In this document: positions 7,150 to 14,010 of the stretch, in pieces
Layout of the letters: each line of letters begins with the position of its first letter
How positions within the stretch are numbered: the first letter of the stretch is position 1
Origin: JBNLBT01 sp050303435
GTDB lineage: Bacteria; Pseudomonadota; Gammaproteobacteria; Xanthomonadales; Marinicellaceae
Reading direction: 5' to 3'
DNA: 25,579 nt
Assembly: GCA_050303435.1 (NCBI GenBank)
Contig: JBNLBT010000043.1
Coordinates: forward strand, 1 to 25,579
The notes under the pieces: generated by a model
The model's input: the letters and a program-made list of their open reading frames with translations, nothing else
The model's database searches: none
Told to the model about the DNA's origin: nothing
Position numbers and translations under genes: made by a program

Positions 7150-8099
7150 CTTGTGCCATTGCCGGTGCCCGTGGCTACGTGGGCGCCGAATTGATCCGCC
7201 TGCTGGATGGCCATCCGCGCCTGCAGCTGGTGGCCGCTTCTTCACGTTCGCTGCACGGCAGCCGCGTGGCCGATGTGGTTGAGGGCTTTTCCGACCCCGA
7301 GTTGTGCTACCGGGAACAGTCGCTGCAGGCGCTGGCACAGAGCACGCCGGACGTGCTGTTTCTGGCTTTGCCGGACGGTCTGGCGGCGCGCCACAGCGCG
7401 TTGTGGGCTGAATTGTCCGCGCACACGCGGGTGATTGATCTGAGCGCCGATCACCGCTTCGATCCGGATTGGGTGTACGGCCAGCCGGAAACCAATGGCG
7501 CGGCTTTGCCCGGTGCGCGACGCATCGCCAACCCCGGGTGTTACGCCACCGGTGCGCAGTTGGCCTTGTGGCCGCTGCGCGAGCGGCTCATCGGCGCGCC
7601 TGCGGTGTTTGGTGTGTCGGGGCACAGCGGCGCCGGCACCCACCCCTGTGAGCGCAACGACCCGGCGCGGCTGCGCAACAATCTGCTGGCCTATAAACTC
7701 AGCGGGCACACCCACGAGCGTGAAGTATCGCACCGATTGCAGCACCCGGTGCGTTTCATGCCGCACGTGGCGCCGCATTTTCGTGGCATCCACCTGACCG
7801 TTGCGGCGCAGCTGGACGGACCGATCGAGGCGCCGGCACTGGCGGCGCTGTACGCCGAGCACTACGCCAACTGCCCCATGGTGCAGGTGCAGCAGGCCGC
7901 GGCGGAGATCCGTCAGGTGGCCGGTCGCCAGCACGCGGTGATTGGCGGTTTCACGGTTTCAGCCGCGCGCCCCGGTGAATGCGTGATCACCGCGTCACTG
8001 GACAATTTGCTCAAAGGCGCCGCTTCGCAGGCGCTGCACAATCTCAACATGGCGATGCACAGCGCCGATGAACTGGAGGGACTGACCCGTGAACAATGA
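7143..8099 (+). CDS. argC: N-acetyl-gamma-glutamyl-phosphate reductase
   Basis: This 318-residue NADPH-dependent enzyme reduces N-acetylglutamyl phosphate to the semialdehyde. The nucleotide-binding motif AGARGYVGAEL is at residues 7-17. The catalytic cysteine is C133 in ANPGCYATG, and GVSGHSGAGTHPCE (around 158-171) is the second conserved block. HVAPHFRGIHLTV follows in the C-terminal half. The ATG at 7143 overlaps the end of the kinase/synthase gene by 7 bases, and GGGAG (7130-7134) gives an 8-base spacing. The length is close to the shorter type of ArgC. The ornithine aminotransferase step (argD) is not in this window. Confidence 0.95.
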   Translation: MLTCAIAGARGYVGAELIRLLDGHPRLQLVAASSRSLHGSRVADVVEGFSDPELCYREQSLQALAQSTPDVLFLALPDGLAARHSALWAELSAHTRVIDLSADHRFDPDWVYGQPETNGAALPGARRIANPGCYATGAQLALWPLRERLIGAPAVFGVSGHSGAGTHPCERNDPARLRNNLLAYKLSGHTHEREVSHRLQHPVRFMPHVAPHFRGIHLTVAAQLDGPIEAPALAALYAEHYANCPMVQVQQAAAEIRQVAGRQHAVIGGFTVSAARPGECVITASLDNLLKGAASQALHNLNMAMHSADELEGLTREQ

Positions 8100-9396
8100 C
8101 AACAGCGATGCGCCGAAGGTGCTGTGGTCGCGCGAGGGCGCGCGCATGGCGCCGGGCGTGATGGAATTTCTCGCCGGCGATGACGTGGTTCTGGACGCCG
8201 AGTTGTTCCAGCACGACATCCAGGCCACCGCCGCGCACGTCGAAGGATTGGGCGCGGTGGGCGTGTTCAGTGCGCACGAAGTGCAGTCCACACTGGCCGC
8301 CCTTGAACGCCTGTCCGCGGCCTTTGCCTGCGGTGATTTTCAACTTGATGCGCGTTTTGAGGACGGCCATTCAGCGATTGAATGGCACCTCACCCGTGAA
8401 CTCGGCGAGGTGGGCCGCAAAGTGCACACCGGGCGTTCGCGCAACGACCAGGTGCTGGCCTGTCTGCGTCTGTATATGTTGGAGCAACTGCGCGGGCTGC
8501 GCAGCAGCGCCTTGCAGGCCGCCGCCTGTTTGCTGGAGCGCGCCGAGGCCCATGTGCACACGCCGATGCCGGGTTACACGCATTTGCAGCAGGCCATGCC
8601 GACCACCCTGGCGGTGTGGCTGGCGGGCTACGCCGAAGGCGCAATGGATGACGTGGACTGGCTGGACGCGGTGGCCCGGCAATTGCGCTCATCGCCCTTG
8701 GGCAGCGCCGCCGGTTTTGGATCGGCCTGGCCGTTGCCGCGCGCGCAGGTGGCGCAAAAAATCGGCCTGGACCGGCTGCAGCTGAATCCGCTGAATGCGC
8801 AAAACTCGCGCGGCAAATATGAACTGCTGTGTCTGCAGGGGGTGCAGCAATTGATGCTGGATGTGCGCCGTTGGGCCTGGGACGTGAGCCTTTACATGAC
8901 CGCCGAATTCGGTTTCATGACTCTGGCCCCCGGGTACAGCACCGGTTCATCGATCATGCCCAATAAAAACAACCCCGACGTGATCGAACTGATGCGCGCC
9001 TCGGTGGCGGTGCTGGACGGCGCGATTCAGCAGATTCTGTCCTTGCTGTCATTGCCGGGCGGTTATCAGCGCGATCTGCAACTGAGCAAGGGCGCTTTGC
9101 TGCGCGGCCTGCGCGCAGCACGCCAGTGCGTAGATTTGTGGCCCGGGGTGATCGCTGCCCTGCAATTTGACACCGCGCGCATGCGCGCACTGATTGGCGA
9201 AAACATGCTGGCCACCGACCGCGCCATGGCCGCGGTGCAGTCCGGTCAGGGTTTTCGCGATGCCTACCACCAAAGTAAGTCCGGCGATGTGCAGGCCATT
9301 GATCTGCAGGCCGCACTGGCGGCGCGCGTTTCACCCGGCGCGGCGGGCAACCCGGGGCTGGATCAACTGAAATTGCGCTGGCAGAAACTGCAGTAA
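8089..9396 (+). CDS. argH: Argininosuccinate lyase
   Basis: This 435-residue enzyme cleaves argininosuccinate to arginine and fumarate, the last step. KVHTGRSRNDQV (111-122) is the first conserved block and GYTHLQQAMPTT the second. The lyase signature GSSIMPNKNNPD holds the catalytic serine loop. The start is GTG 8089, with GGAGGG (8075-8080) 8 bases upstream; it overlaps argC by 11 bases. The N-terminal extension up to about residue 30 is short, as in xanthomonad ArgH. This is the last gene of the operon. No terminator is visible after the TAA, so the message may continue into the next genes. The proBA genes that I recall following argH in some xanthomonads are absent. Confidence 0.95.
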   Translation: MNNDNSDAPKVLWSREGARMAPGVMEFLAGDDVVLDAELFQHDIQATAAHVEGLGAVGVFSAHEVQSTLAALERLSAAFACGDFQLDARFEDGHSAIEWHLTRELGEVGRKVHTGRSRNDQVLACLRLYMLEQLRGLRSSALQAAACLLERAEAHVHTPMPGYTHLQQAMPTTLAVWLAGYAEGAMDDVDWLDAVARQLRSSPLGSAAGFGSAWPLPRAQVAQKIGLDRLQLNPLNAQNSRGKYELLCLQGVQQLMLDVRRWAWDVSLYMTAEFGFMTLAPGYSTGSSIMPNKNNPDVIELMRASVAVLDGAIQQILSLLSLPGGYQRDLQLSKGALLRGLRAARQCVDLWPGVIAALQFDTARMRALIGENMLATDRAMAAVQSGQGFRDAYHQSKSGDVQAIDLQAALAARVSPGAAGNPGLDQLKLRWQKLQ

Positions 9397-9404
9397 AGCC
9401 GCCT

Positions 9405-9426
9405 TTTCAGAACTCTTTCAGAACTC
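9405..9426 (+). repeat. Perfect 11-bp tandem repeat after argH
   Basis: TTTCAGAACTC occurs at 9405-9415 and again, directly adjoining, at 9416-9426. It lies between the argH stop and the first beta-helix gene. The 11-base period is about one helical turn, so a regulator site is possible. I found no convincing promoter boxes in 9397-9488. Confidence 0.7.
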
Positions 9427-9488
9427 ATTCATGTGTTCACAGGCGTTTCTCACTAGGATGGCCGCCAATCAAATTGAGTGTGAATGGT

Positions 9489-10973
9489 ATGCAAAAATTG
9501 GCGGTGAAGCTGCGCGCGTCGGCGTGGCTGTTGGTGGGTTTGTTTTGGTTCAGTCAGGCGGGCGCCGGGGGCACCGGGCTGGCCGGTCATTTTCTGGTGG
9601 GTGCGGGCGGTTCAACGGATTTTCCCGACCTGCAAACGGCCCTGGAGCAGATCGAATTGCACGGCATCAACGATGATGTGGAATTGTTGCTGGTGCCCGG
9701 GCACCATGAAACGCACGTGCAGATCAATCCGATGGTGCGCACCGGCAATCCCGAAGCCCGCCTGTTGATCGCCTCCGCTGACGCCGGCGACCGGGCGAAA
9801 TTGAGTCACACGCCGGTGAGCGCCGGCGACAACTGGATCATTCGCATCAACAATGCCCGTTTTGTCGACATCGCGGCGCTGGAGTTCACGGTGTTTGGCA
9901 GCAGCGATCTGACCACCGCCATTGCATTTTACGACGGCGGCCAAGACATCAATATTTTTGACAACAGCTTCACCGCACACGCGGTGAGTGTGGTGGCGCA
10001 ACAAAACGACATCTCGCTGATCAGTCAGCTCAACGAAACCTTCATCGACGGTCTGGAAATTCGCAACAACGATTTCATATCCGGCGGAGCGGCGCTGTAT
10101 CTTGCGTCCAGTGAAACCAATGGTTTGCAGCACATCATTTTTTCTGACAACGTGTTGATCGATCAAACCGCACTGGGCAACACGCGGGCGACGGAAGTCA
10201 AGTATGCCACCAATGTGGTCTTCAACAACAACACGGTGCAATTGTCCAATCAACACGCCCATGGACTGCAATTTAACCACGTCAATGACCTTGAGTTCAC
10301 CCGCAATAAACTGCATTTGAACGGGGGTGGCCACAGCTACGCGGTGCGTCTTTTGAGCAGCAACCTGCAGGGCGAAACGCAAACGGTGGTGCGCAACAAT
10401 TTCATTCAGGCGACCAAGTTCGGCGTGCAATTGACCGGTCAGAACGATCAGGTTTCGCTGCTCAGCAACAGCGTGTTGTTGACCGGCGTCTTGTCTAATG
10501 TGGCGTTCAGCAGTGCGATTGAAAGCAACAGCAGCGTGGCCGGTGGCGTGGAGATGCGCGGCAATGTATTGATCAATCTGAGCACCGTCGACGACACCCG
10601 GGTCATCAGTGTGACCGACAGCGGTCTGTTCAGTGCCTCCGATCACAACCTCATGTTCGACGTCGACGGCGATGGTTTTATGCTGGATTCCACCCTGTAC
10701 GCGTCTTTTGACGATTACCGCAGTGGCACCGGTCTGGATGCGTCTTCAAAATTTCGAGCCGTGGATTTCATTGATCCGGGCGCGGGGGATTTGCACCTGG
10801 ATTCGAAGTCACTGGCCGATCCCGCTTTGCTGATGCCGGCCAATGCCGCGGTGCTGCGAGACATCGACGGCGCGCTGCGGCCCGGCACCCAGCATCGACC
10901 GGGTGCCGACGACGCGGCTTTACCGGATGTGATTTATGTCGTTGGCTTTGATGACAATGTGGGGGCACCATGA
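9489..10973 (+). CDS. Secreted right-handed beta-helix protein, paralogue 1
   Basis: This 494-residue protein of unknown function has a likely signal peptide: MQKLAVKLRASAWLLVGLF, then cleavage around FSQAGAG. The mature start, DFPDLQTALEQIELHG... with VPGHHETHV, resembles the first coil of pectinase-like beta-helices. The body is a long series of short strands with NN and DN turns (IFDNSF, IRNNDF, FSDNVL, FNNNTV, FTRNKL, VRNNFI). The end has DIDGALRPGTQ...PGADD, a common closing motif of such proteins. I chose ATG 9489, because upstream TTG/GTG codons would disturb the signal peptide; the ribosome site is weak. It overlaps its paralogue by 4 bases (ATGA), so the two are made together. No catalytic residues are evident; surface binding or glycan contact is only a guess. 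Confidence 0.82.
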   Translation: MQKLAVKLRASAWLLVGLFWFSQAGAGGTGLAGHFLVGAGGSTDFPDLQTALEQIELHGINDDVELLLVPGHHETHVQINPMVRTGNPEARLLIASADAGDRAKLSHTPVSAGDNWIIRINNARFVDIAALEFTVFGSSDLTTAIAFYDGGQDINIFDNSFTAHAVSVVAQQNDISLISQLNETFIDGLEIRNNDFISGGAALYLASSETNGLQHIIFSDNVLIDQTALGNTRATEVKYATNVVFNNNTVQLSNQHAHGLQFNHVNDLEFTRNKLHLNGGGHSYAVRLLSSNLQGETQTVVRNNFIQATKFGVQLTGQNDQVSLLSNSVLLTGVLSNVAFSSAIESNSSVAGGVEMRGNVLINLSTVDDTRVISVTDSGLFSASDHNLMFDVDGDGFMLDSTLYASFDDYRSGTGLDASSKFRAVDFIDPGAGDLHLDSKSLADPALLMPANAAVLRDIDGALRPGTQHRPGADDAALPDVIYVVGFDDNVGAP

Positions 10974-12412
10974 AGATTCTGATTGCATTTTTAGCGGTAA
11001 TTACTCAGGGTGTGCAAGCCGGTACGCCGCCAGCGCCGATGTCGGGCAGCTATGTGATTGGGCCTGCGCCTGCTGATTTCCTTGATTTGCAGGACGCCGT
11101 GGCGGCGCTCGAAACCGCCGGTATGGACGCGGACATCAAATTCATGCTCAAACCGGGCAGCCATGAGGTGCACGTGGTGCTGGATCAGTTGCTGCGCACC
11201 GGTGATCCGGAAGCCCGCCTGTCCATTGCTTCACTGGAACCGGATGACCCCGCGCATCTGCATTTTGCCGCGCCGCACGCCGGGCAGAATTGGCTGTTGA
11301 AACTGGACGGCGTCAGCGGCATCGACATTGGCAATCTGATCTGGCAATCTACCGGCACAGGCGATTTCACGCGCATACTGATGCTGACGGGCGGCACGTC
11401 TGATGTGAACATTGTTGACAATGAATTGATATCCCACCCGGTTTCGGCTGCCGCAGGCGTGTCGGAAAATTACACCATTTCAGTGGAATCGACCAGTGGC
11501 TTTTCTGATATTCAGATTACCGGCAACCGCTTTGAGTCCGGCGGCGGGGCGCTGGCCATGTCTGCAGTCAGTCAGTTCATGGCCAACGGCGTAGTGATCA
11601 AAGACAATGAGGTCTTGGATTACAGCGAGGGCATGCAATTCGCCGGAATGAAATTGAGTTATCTCGAGGGCTTGCAGTTGCGAGGCAACCGCGTCAGCAA
11701 TTTGGCCGGTGGTGTGGGCCTCAGCCTGGATCACATCAACACCATGCAAATGGAAGGCAATCACATAGAAATTCTTGATGGCGAAAACGGTCTGGCATTG
11801 ATCATGCGTTTCATGGATCAGGACGGTATCGGCCAATCCTGGCTGCGCAACAACGCCTTGATCAGCGTCAATACCGGTGTCTTGATCGGGTCATTCAGTC
11901 AAAATCTGCACCTGTGGCACAACACCGTGCTGGTGCTGGACCAGGGCGGAGGTTTCGGTGGCAAATATGCACTGCAAATCGAACATTCACTGGTGGCAAA
12001 CACAGTGCTCAAAGGCAACATGTTGATCAATGATTCAATGAATGCACTGGCTCGGGTGGTCCAACTGGTGTCGTTGTCGAATGTGTCTGATTCGAGTAAC
12101 AATGTGTTGCACAGCGGCACAGTGGCTCTGTATGAAGTGAACAGCATTGTCTACACCGACCTGCCCAATGTACAAATTCTCACCGGTCTGGAAACCGGTT
12201 CGATCATCAGCACGGTGCCGTTCGTGGACGGCGACAATGGCGTGGTGCATTTGCTCAATTCCGCGTTCAGCAACGCACAATTCAAACGGGCCCCAGACGT
12301 CAATGTATTGTTTGACCTTGATGGCCAATTGCGACCGGCCAGCCGGGTCATGATGGGTGCCGATGATTTGCCTGCCAGCGAAGTGATTTTCGATCACGGT
12401 TTCAATTTCTGA
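10970..12412 (+). CDS. Secreted right-handed beta-helix protein, paralogue 2
   Basis: This 480-residue protein is a diverged tandem copy of the gene before it. Both share, in order, DF.DLQ near residue 40, then PGSHEVHV followed by LRTGDPEARLSIAS (PGHHETHV and VRTGNPEARLLIAS in the neighbour). Further on, both have D.NI.DN, ISG/ESGG.AL, and the ending DLDGQLRP...GADD...VIF..GF. MKILIAFLAVITQGVQAG is a likely signal peptide. Asn-rich turns (ITGNRF, IKDNEV, LRGNRV, MEGNHI, LRNNAL) again indicate a parallel beta-helix. It starts at the ATG overlapping the previous TGA. Identity between the two looks modest, so the duplication is old. The function is unknown. Confidence 0.82.
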   Translation: MKILIAFLAVITQGVQAGTPPAPMSGSYVIGPAPADFLDLQDAVAALETAGMDADIKFMLKPGSHEVHVVLDQLLRTGDPEARLSIASLEPDDPAHLHFAAPHAGQNWLLKLDGVSGIDIGNLIWQSTGTGDFTRILMLTGGTSDVNIVDNELISHPVSAAAGVSENYTISVESTSGFSDIQITGNRFESGGGALAMSAVSQFMANGVVIKDNEVLDYSEGMQFAGMKLSYLEGLQLRGNRVSNLAGGVGLSLDHINTMQMEGNHIEILDGENGLALIMRFMDQDGIGQSWLRNNALISVNTGVLIGSFSQNLHLWHNTVLVLDQGGGFGGKYALQIEHSLVANTVLKGNMLINDSMNALARVVQLVSLSNVSDSSNNVLHSGTVALYEVNSIVYTDLPNVQILTGLETGSIISTVPFVDGDNGVVHLLNSAFSNAQFKRAPDVNVLFDLDGQLRPASRVMMGADDLPASEVIFDHGFNF

Positions 12413-12422
12413 CGCTGCGTGG

Positions 12423-12451
12423 TTGGTCTGCGGCTTGGAACGTGTCACAAT
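12423..12451 (+). promoter_or_regulatory. Possible promoter of the fructosamine-kinase-like gene
   Basis: TTGGTC (12423-12428) is followed after 17 bases by CACAAT (12446-12451). The -10 lies inside GTGTCACAATG, the element also found before the DUF1272 gene. The predicted start is near 12458, before GGGAGG at 12469-12474. Confidence 0.4.
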
Positions 12452-12481
12452 GCATGCTGCGTGTGATCGGGAGGTGCCGCC

Positions 12482-13237
12482 TTGCCATTCATCAAGACCC
12501 ATTCAGCGGGCAATGAGGCCCTGATTCAGGAAGCGCGTTCATTGCAGGCGTTGCGCGATTGCATCGCGAATCACGGCATCCAGGGCCTCTCTGTGCCACA
12601 GGTGCACTCGGTCGATGCCGGGCGGCTGGTGCTGCAAAACATTCTGCAGTGCACGCCCAGTGAAGCGCAGTGGGCCACCTTGGGGCGCGCCCTGGCGCAG
12701 TTGCATCGGGTGCACTGGCCGCAGTGGGGTTGGGCAGAAGACAATTTCATTGGCCTGGCGCCTCAATGCAACACACCGTGCGCTGATTGGGGCACATTCT
12801 TTTTGCACCGCCGTCTGCTGTTTCAAAGCCGCCGCATTGCACAGCCCGAGCGGCGGGATTTCGCCGAAAGGGTGCTTAAGGACGCCGGTGCCTGGCTGGT
12901 GGATTTTCTCAACGCGCACACCGCACACGCTTCTCTGCTGCACGGCGATCTGTGGTCCGGCAACGTGCTGTTCAGTGACCAGGACGTGTGGTTGATTGAC
13001 CCGGCGGTGTATTGCGGCGACCGCTCGGCCGATGTGGCCATGACTGCCCTGTTCGGGGGTTTTCCAGCGGTGTTTTATCGCGCTTATGAAGCGCAGTATC
13101 CATTGGACGAAACGCATCCCCGCAAACAAATCATCTACAACCTGTATCACCGCCTCAATCACTACAATTTATTCGGCGAATCCTATTGGAGCGGGTGCCG
13201 ACAGGGCCTGCAGGCGATTGCGCAAATGGCAATGTAA
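12482..13237 (+). CDS. Fructosamine-kinase-family protein with a missing N-terminal loop
   Basis: This 251-residue protein belongs to the fructosamine/ketosamine kinase family, which phosphorylates sugars attached to amino groups and so helps repair glycated proteins. Visible motifs are FIKTHS (K5, the ATP lysine position), E17 as its likely partner, HGDLWSGNV (154-162, catalytic D156), LIDPAVYCGDRSADVAMT (D173) and YNLYHRLNHYNLFG (219-232). Family members are usually near 290 residues and begin with a Gly-rich segment (GGDIN type) before the lysine strand. Here the ORF starts directly at that strand. GGGAGG sits 7 bases before TTG 12482, and an in-frame TGA at 12464-12466 rules out a longer start. 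The kinase may therefore bind ATP differently or be inactive. It stands alone. Confidence 0.85.
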   Translation: MPFIKTHSAGNEALIQEARSLQALRDCIANHGIQGLSVPQVHSVDAGRLVLQNILQCTPSEAQWATLGRALAQLHRVHWPQWGWAEDNFIGLAPQCNTPCADWGTFFLHRRLLFQSRRIAQPERRDFAERVLKDAGAWLVDFLNAHTAHASLLHGDLWSGNVLFSDQDVWLIDPAVYCGDRSADVAMTALFGGFPAVFYRAYEAQYPLDETHPRKQIIYNLYHRLNHYNLFGESYWSGCRQGLQAIAQMAM

Positions 13238-13246
13238 ACCCGGGTT
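13237..13246. repeat. 10-bp palindrome before the response regulator
   Basis: AACCCGGGTT is a perfect palindrome that begins in the stop codon of the kinase-like gene, about 50 bases before the predicted start of the response regulator transcript. It could be an operator, but ten bases is short. Confidence 0.3.
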
Positions 13247-13265
13247 AAATAGTGTCAACAGGCGC

Positions 13266-13293
13266 TGGTGAAGTGCGCGAATTAGGCTATACT
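13266..13293 (+). promoter_or_regulatory. Promoter of the response regulator, predicted leaderless
   Basis: TATACT (13288-13293) is a good -10 box; the best -35 is the poor TGGTGA (13266-13271) at 16 bases, so an activator may be needed. The transcript should begin at about 13299-13301, on the ATG at 13300, leaving no room for a ribosome binding site. Confidence 0.5.
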
Positions 13294-13299
13294 GTGCAC

Positions 13300-13986
13300 A
13301 TGAAGAACCCGTGTGTATTGATCGTTGAAGATCACAAGGAACTGGCCGAGACCATCGGCGAAAATCTGCAGTTTGCTGGCTTTGAGGTGGACTATGCGAT
13401 GGACGGTGTGACCGGTTTGCACCTGGCCGTGACCAACCGCTACGACGCGCTGGTGCTTGACATCATGTTGCCGGGCATGGACGGTTTCCAGTTGTGTGAA
13501 AAACTGCGCCAGGACGCGCATTCGGACGTGCCGGTGCTGATGCTGACCGCGCGCGATTCACAGCAGGACAAATTGCAGGGGTTTCGCAAGGGGTCGGACG
13601 ATTATCTGGTCAAGCCTTTTGATCCGGAAGAATTGATTGCCCGCTTGCAGTCATTGATCCGCCGTTACCGCGGTGAGTTGGACAACCGGCTGCTGGTGGT
13701 GGGGGATCTGGAATTTGATCAGGACGCCTTGCGGGTGACCCGCGAAGGCGAGTTGTTGAAAGTCTCGCCCACCGGCATGGAGATCCTTAAGGTGTTGATG
13801 AAAAAACCCGGCATCGTCATTTCCAAGGAAGCCCTCAGTGAGGCCCTGTGGGGCGAGGGCGCGCCCGATTCGGACGCGCTGCGTTCGCATCTCTACCTGC
13901 TGCGCAAGGCCATAGACAAACCGTTTGAGACGGCGCTGCTGCACACCGTGCCCGGCATGGGCGTCAAGCTGGAAGCGCCGCAATAA
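13300..13986 (+). CDS. OmpR/PhoB-family response regulator
   Basis: This 228-residue two-component regulator has a receiver domain (1-120) and a winged-helix DNA-binding domain (about 132-226). Acidic pocket E10-D11, phospho-acceptor D54 in LVLDIMLPGMDG, T83 and K105 in YLVKPF are all present, so it should be active. The output domain has the family pattern LLKVSPTGMEILKVLMKKPG, then SHLYLLRKAIDKPF and LHTVPGMGVKL. I chose ATG 13300, since the product then starts with the usual short MKNPCVLIVED; an in-frame GTG at 13252 would add 16 unlike residues. It faces a histidine kinase gene tail to tail, 24 bases apart, which is the likely partner. The target genes are unknown; the adjoining lipid operon is an obvious candidate. 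Confidence 0.93.
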   Translation: MKNPCVLIVEDHKELAETIGENLQFAGFEVDYAMDGVTGLHLAVTNRYDALVLDIMLPGMDGFQLCEKLRQDAHSDVPVLMLTARDSQQDKLQGFRKGSDDYLVKPFDPEELIARLQSLIRRYRGELDNRLLVVGDLEFDQDALRVTREGELLKVSPTGMEILKVLMKKPGIVISKEALSEALWGEGAPDSDALRSHLYLLRKAIDKPFETALLHTVPGMGVKLEAPQ

Positions 13987-13992
13987 CGCCGG

Positions 13993-14010
13993 CCGGATGC
14001 CGGCATCCGG
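13993..14010. repeat. 18-bp perfect palindrome between the convergent two-component genes
   Basis: CCGGATGCC at 13993-14001 is followed without spacer by its reverse complement GGCATCCGG at 14002-14010. It fills the gap between the two stop codons. Neither strand has a T tract after it, so it is not a classical terminator, though it could still form a stable hairpin in both messages and protect their 3' ends. Confidence 0.75.

Noticed and set aside
9612..10646. 344-residue open frame antisense to the first beta-helix gene
   Set aside because: Its composition is that of a reversed Asn/Asp-rich coding frame. The plus-strand gene has a signal peptide, a paralogue and overlap coupling, which the antisense frame lacks.
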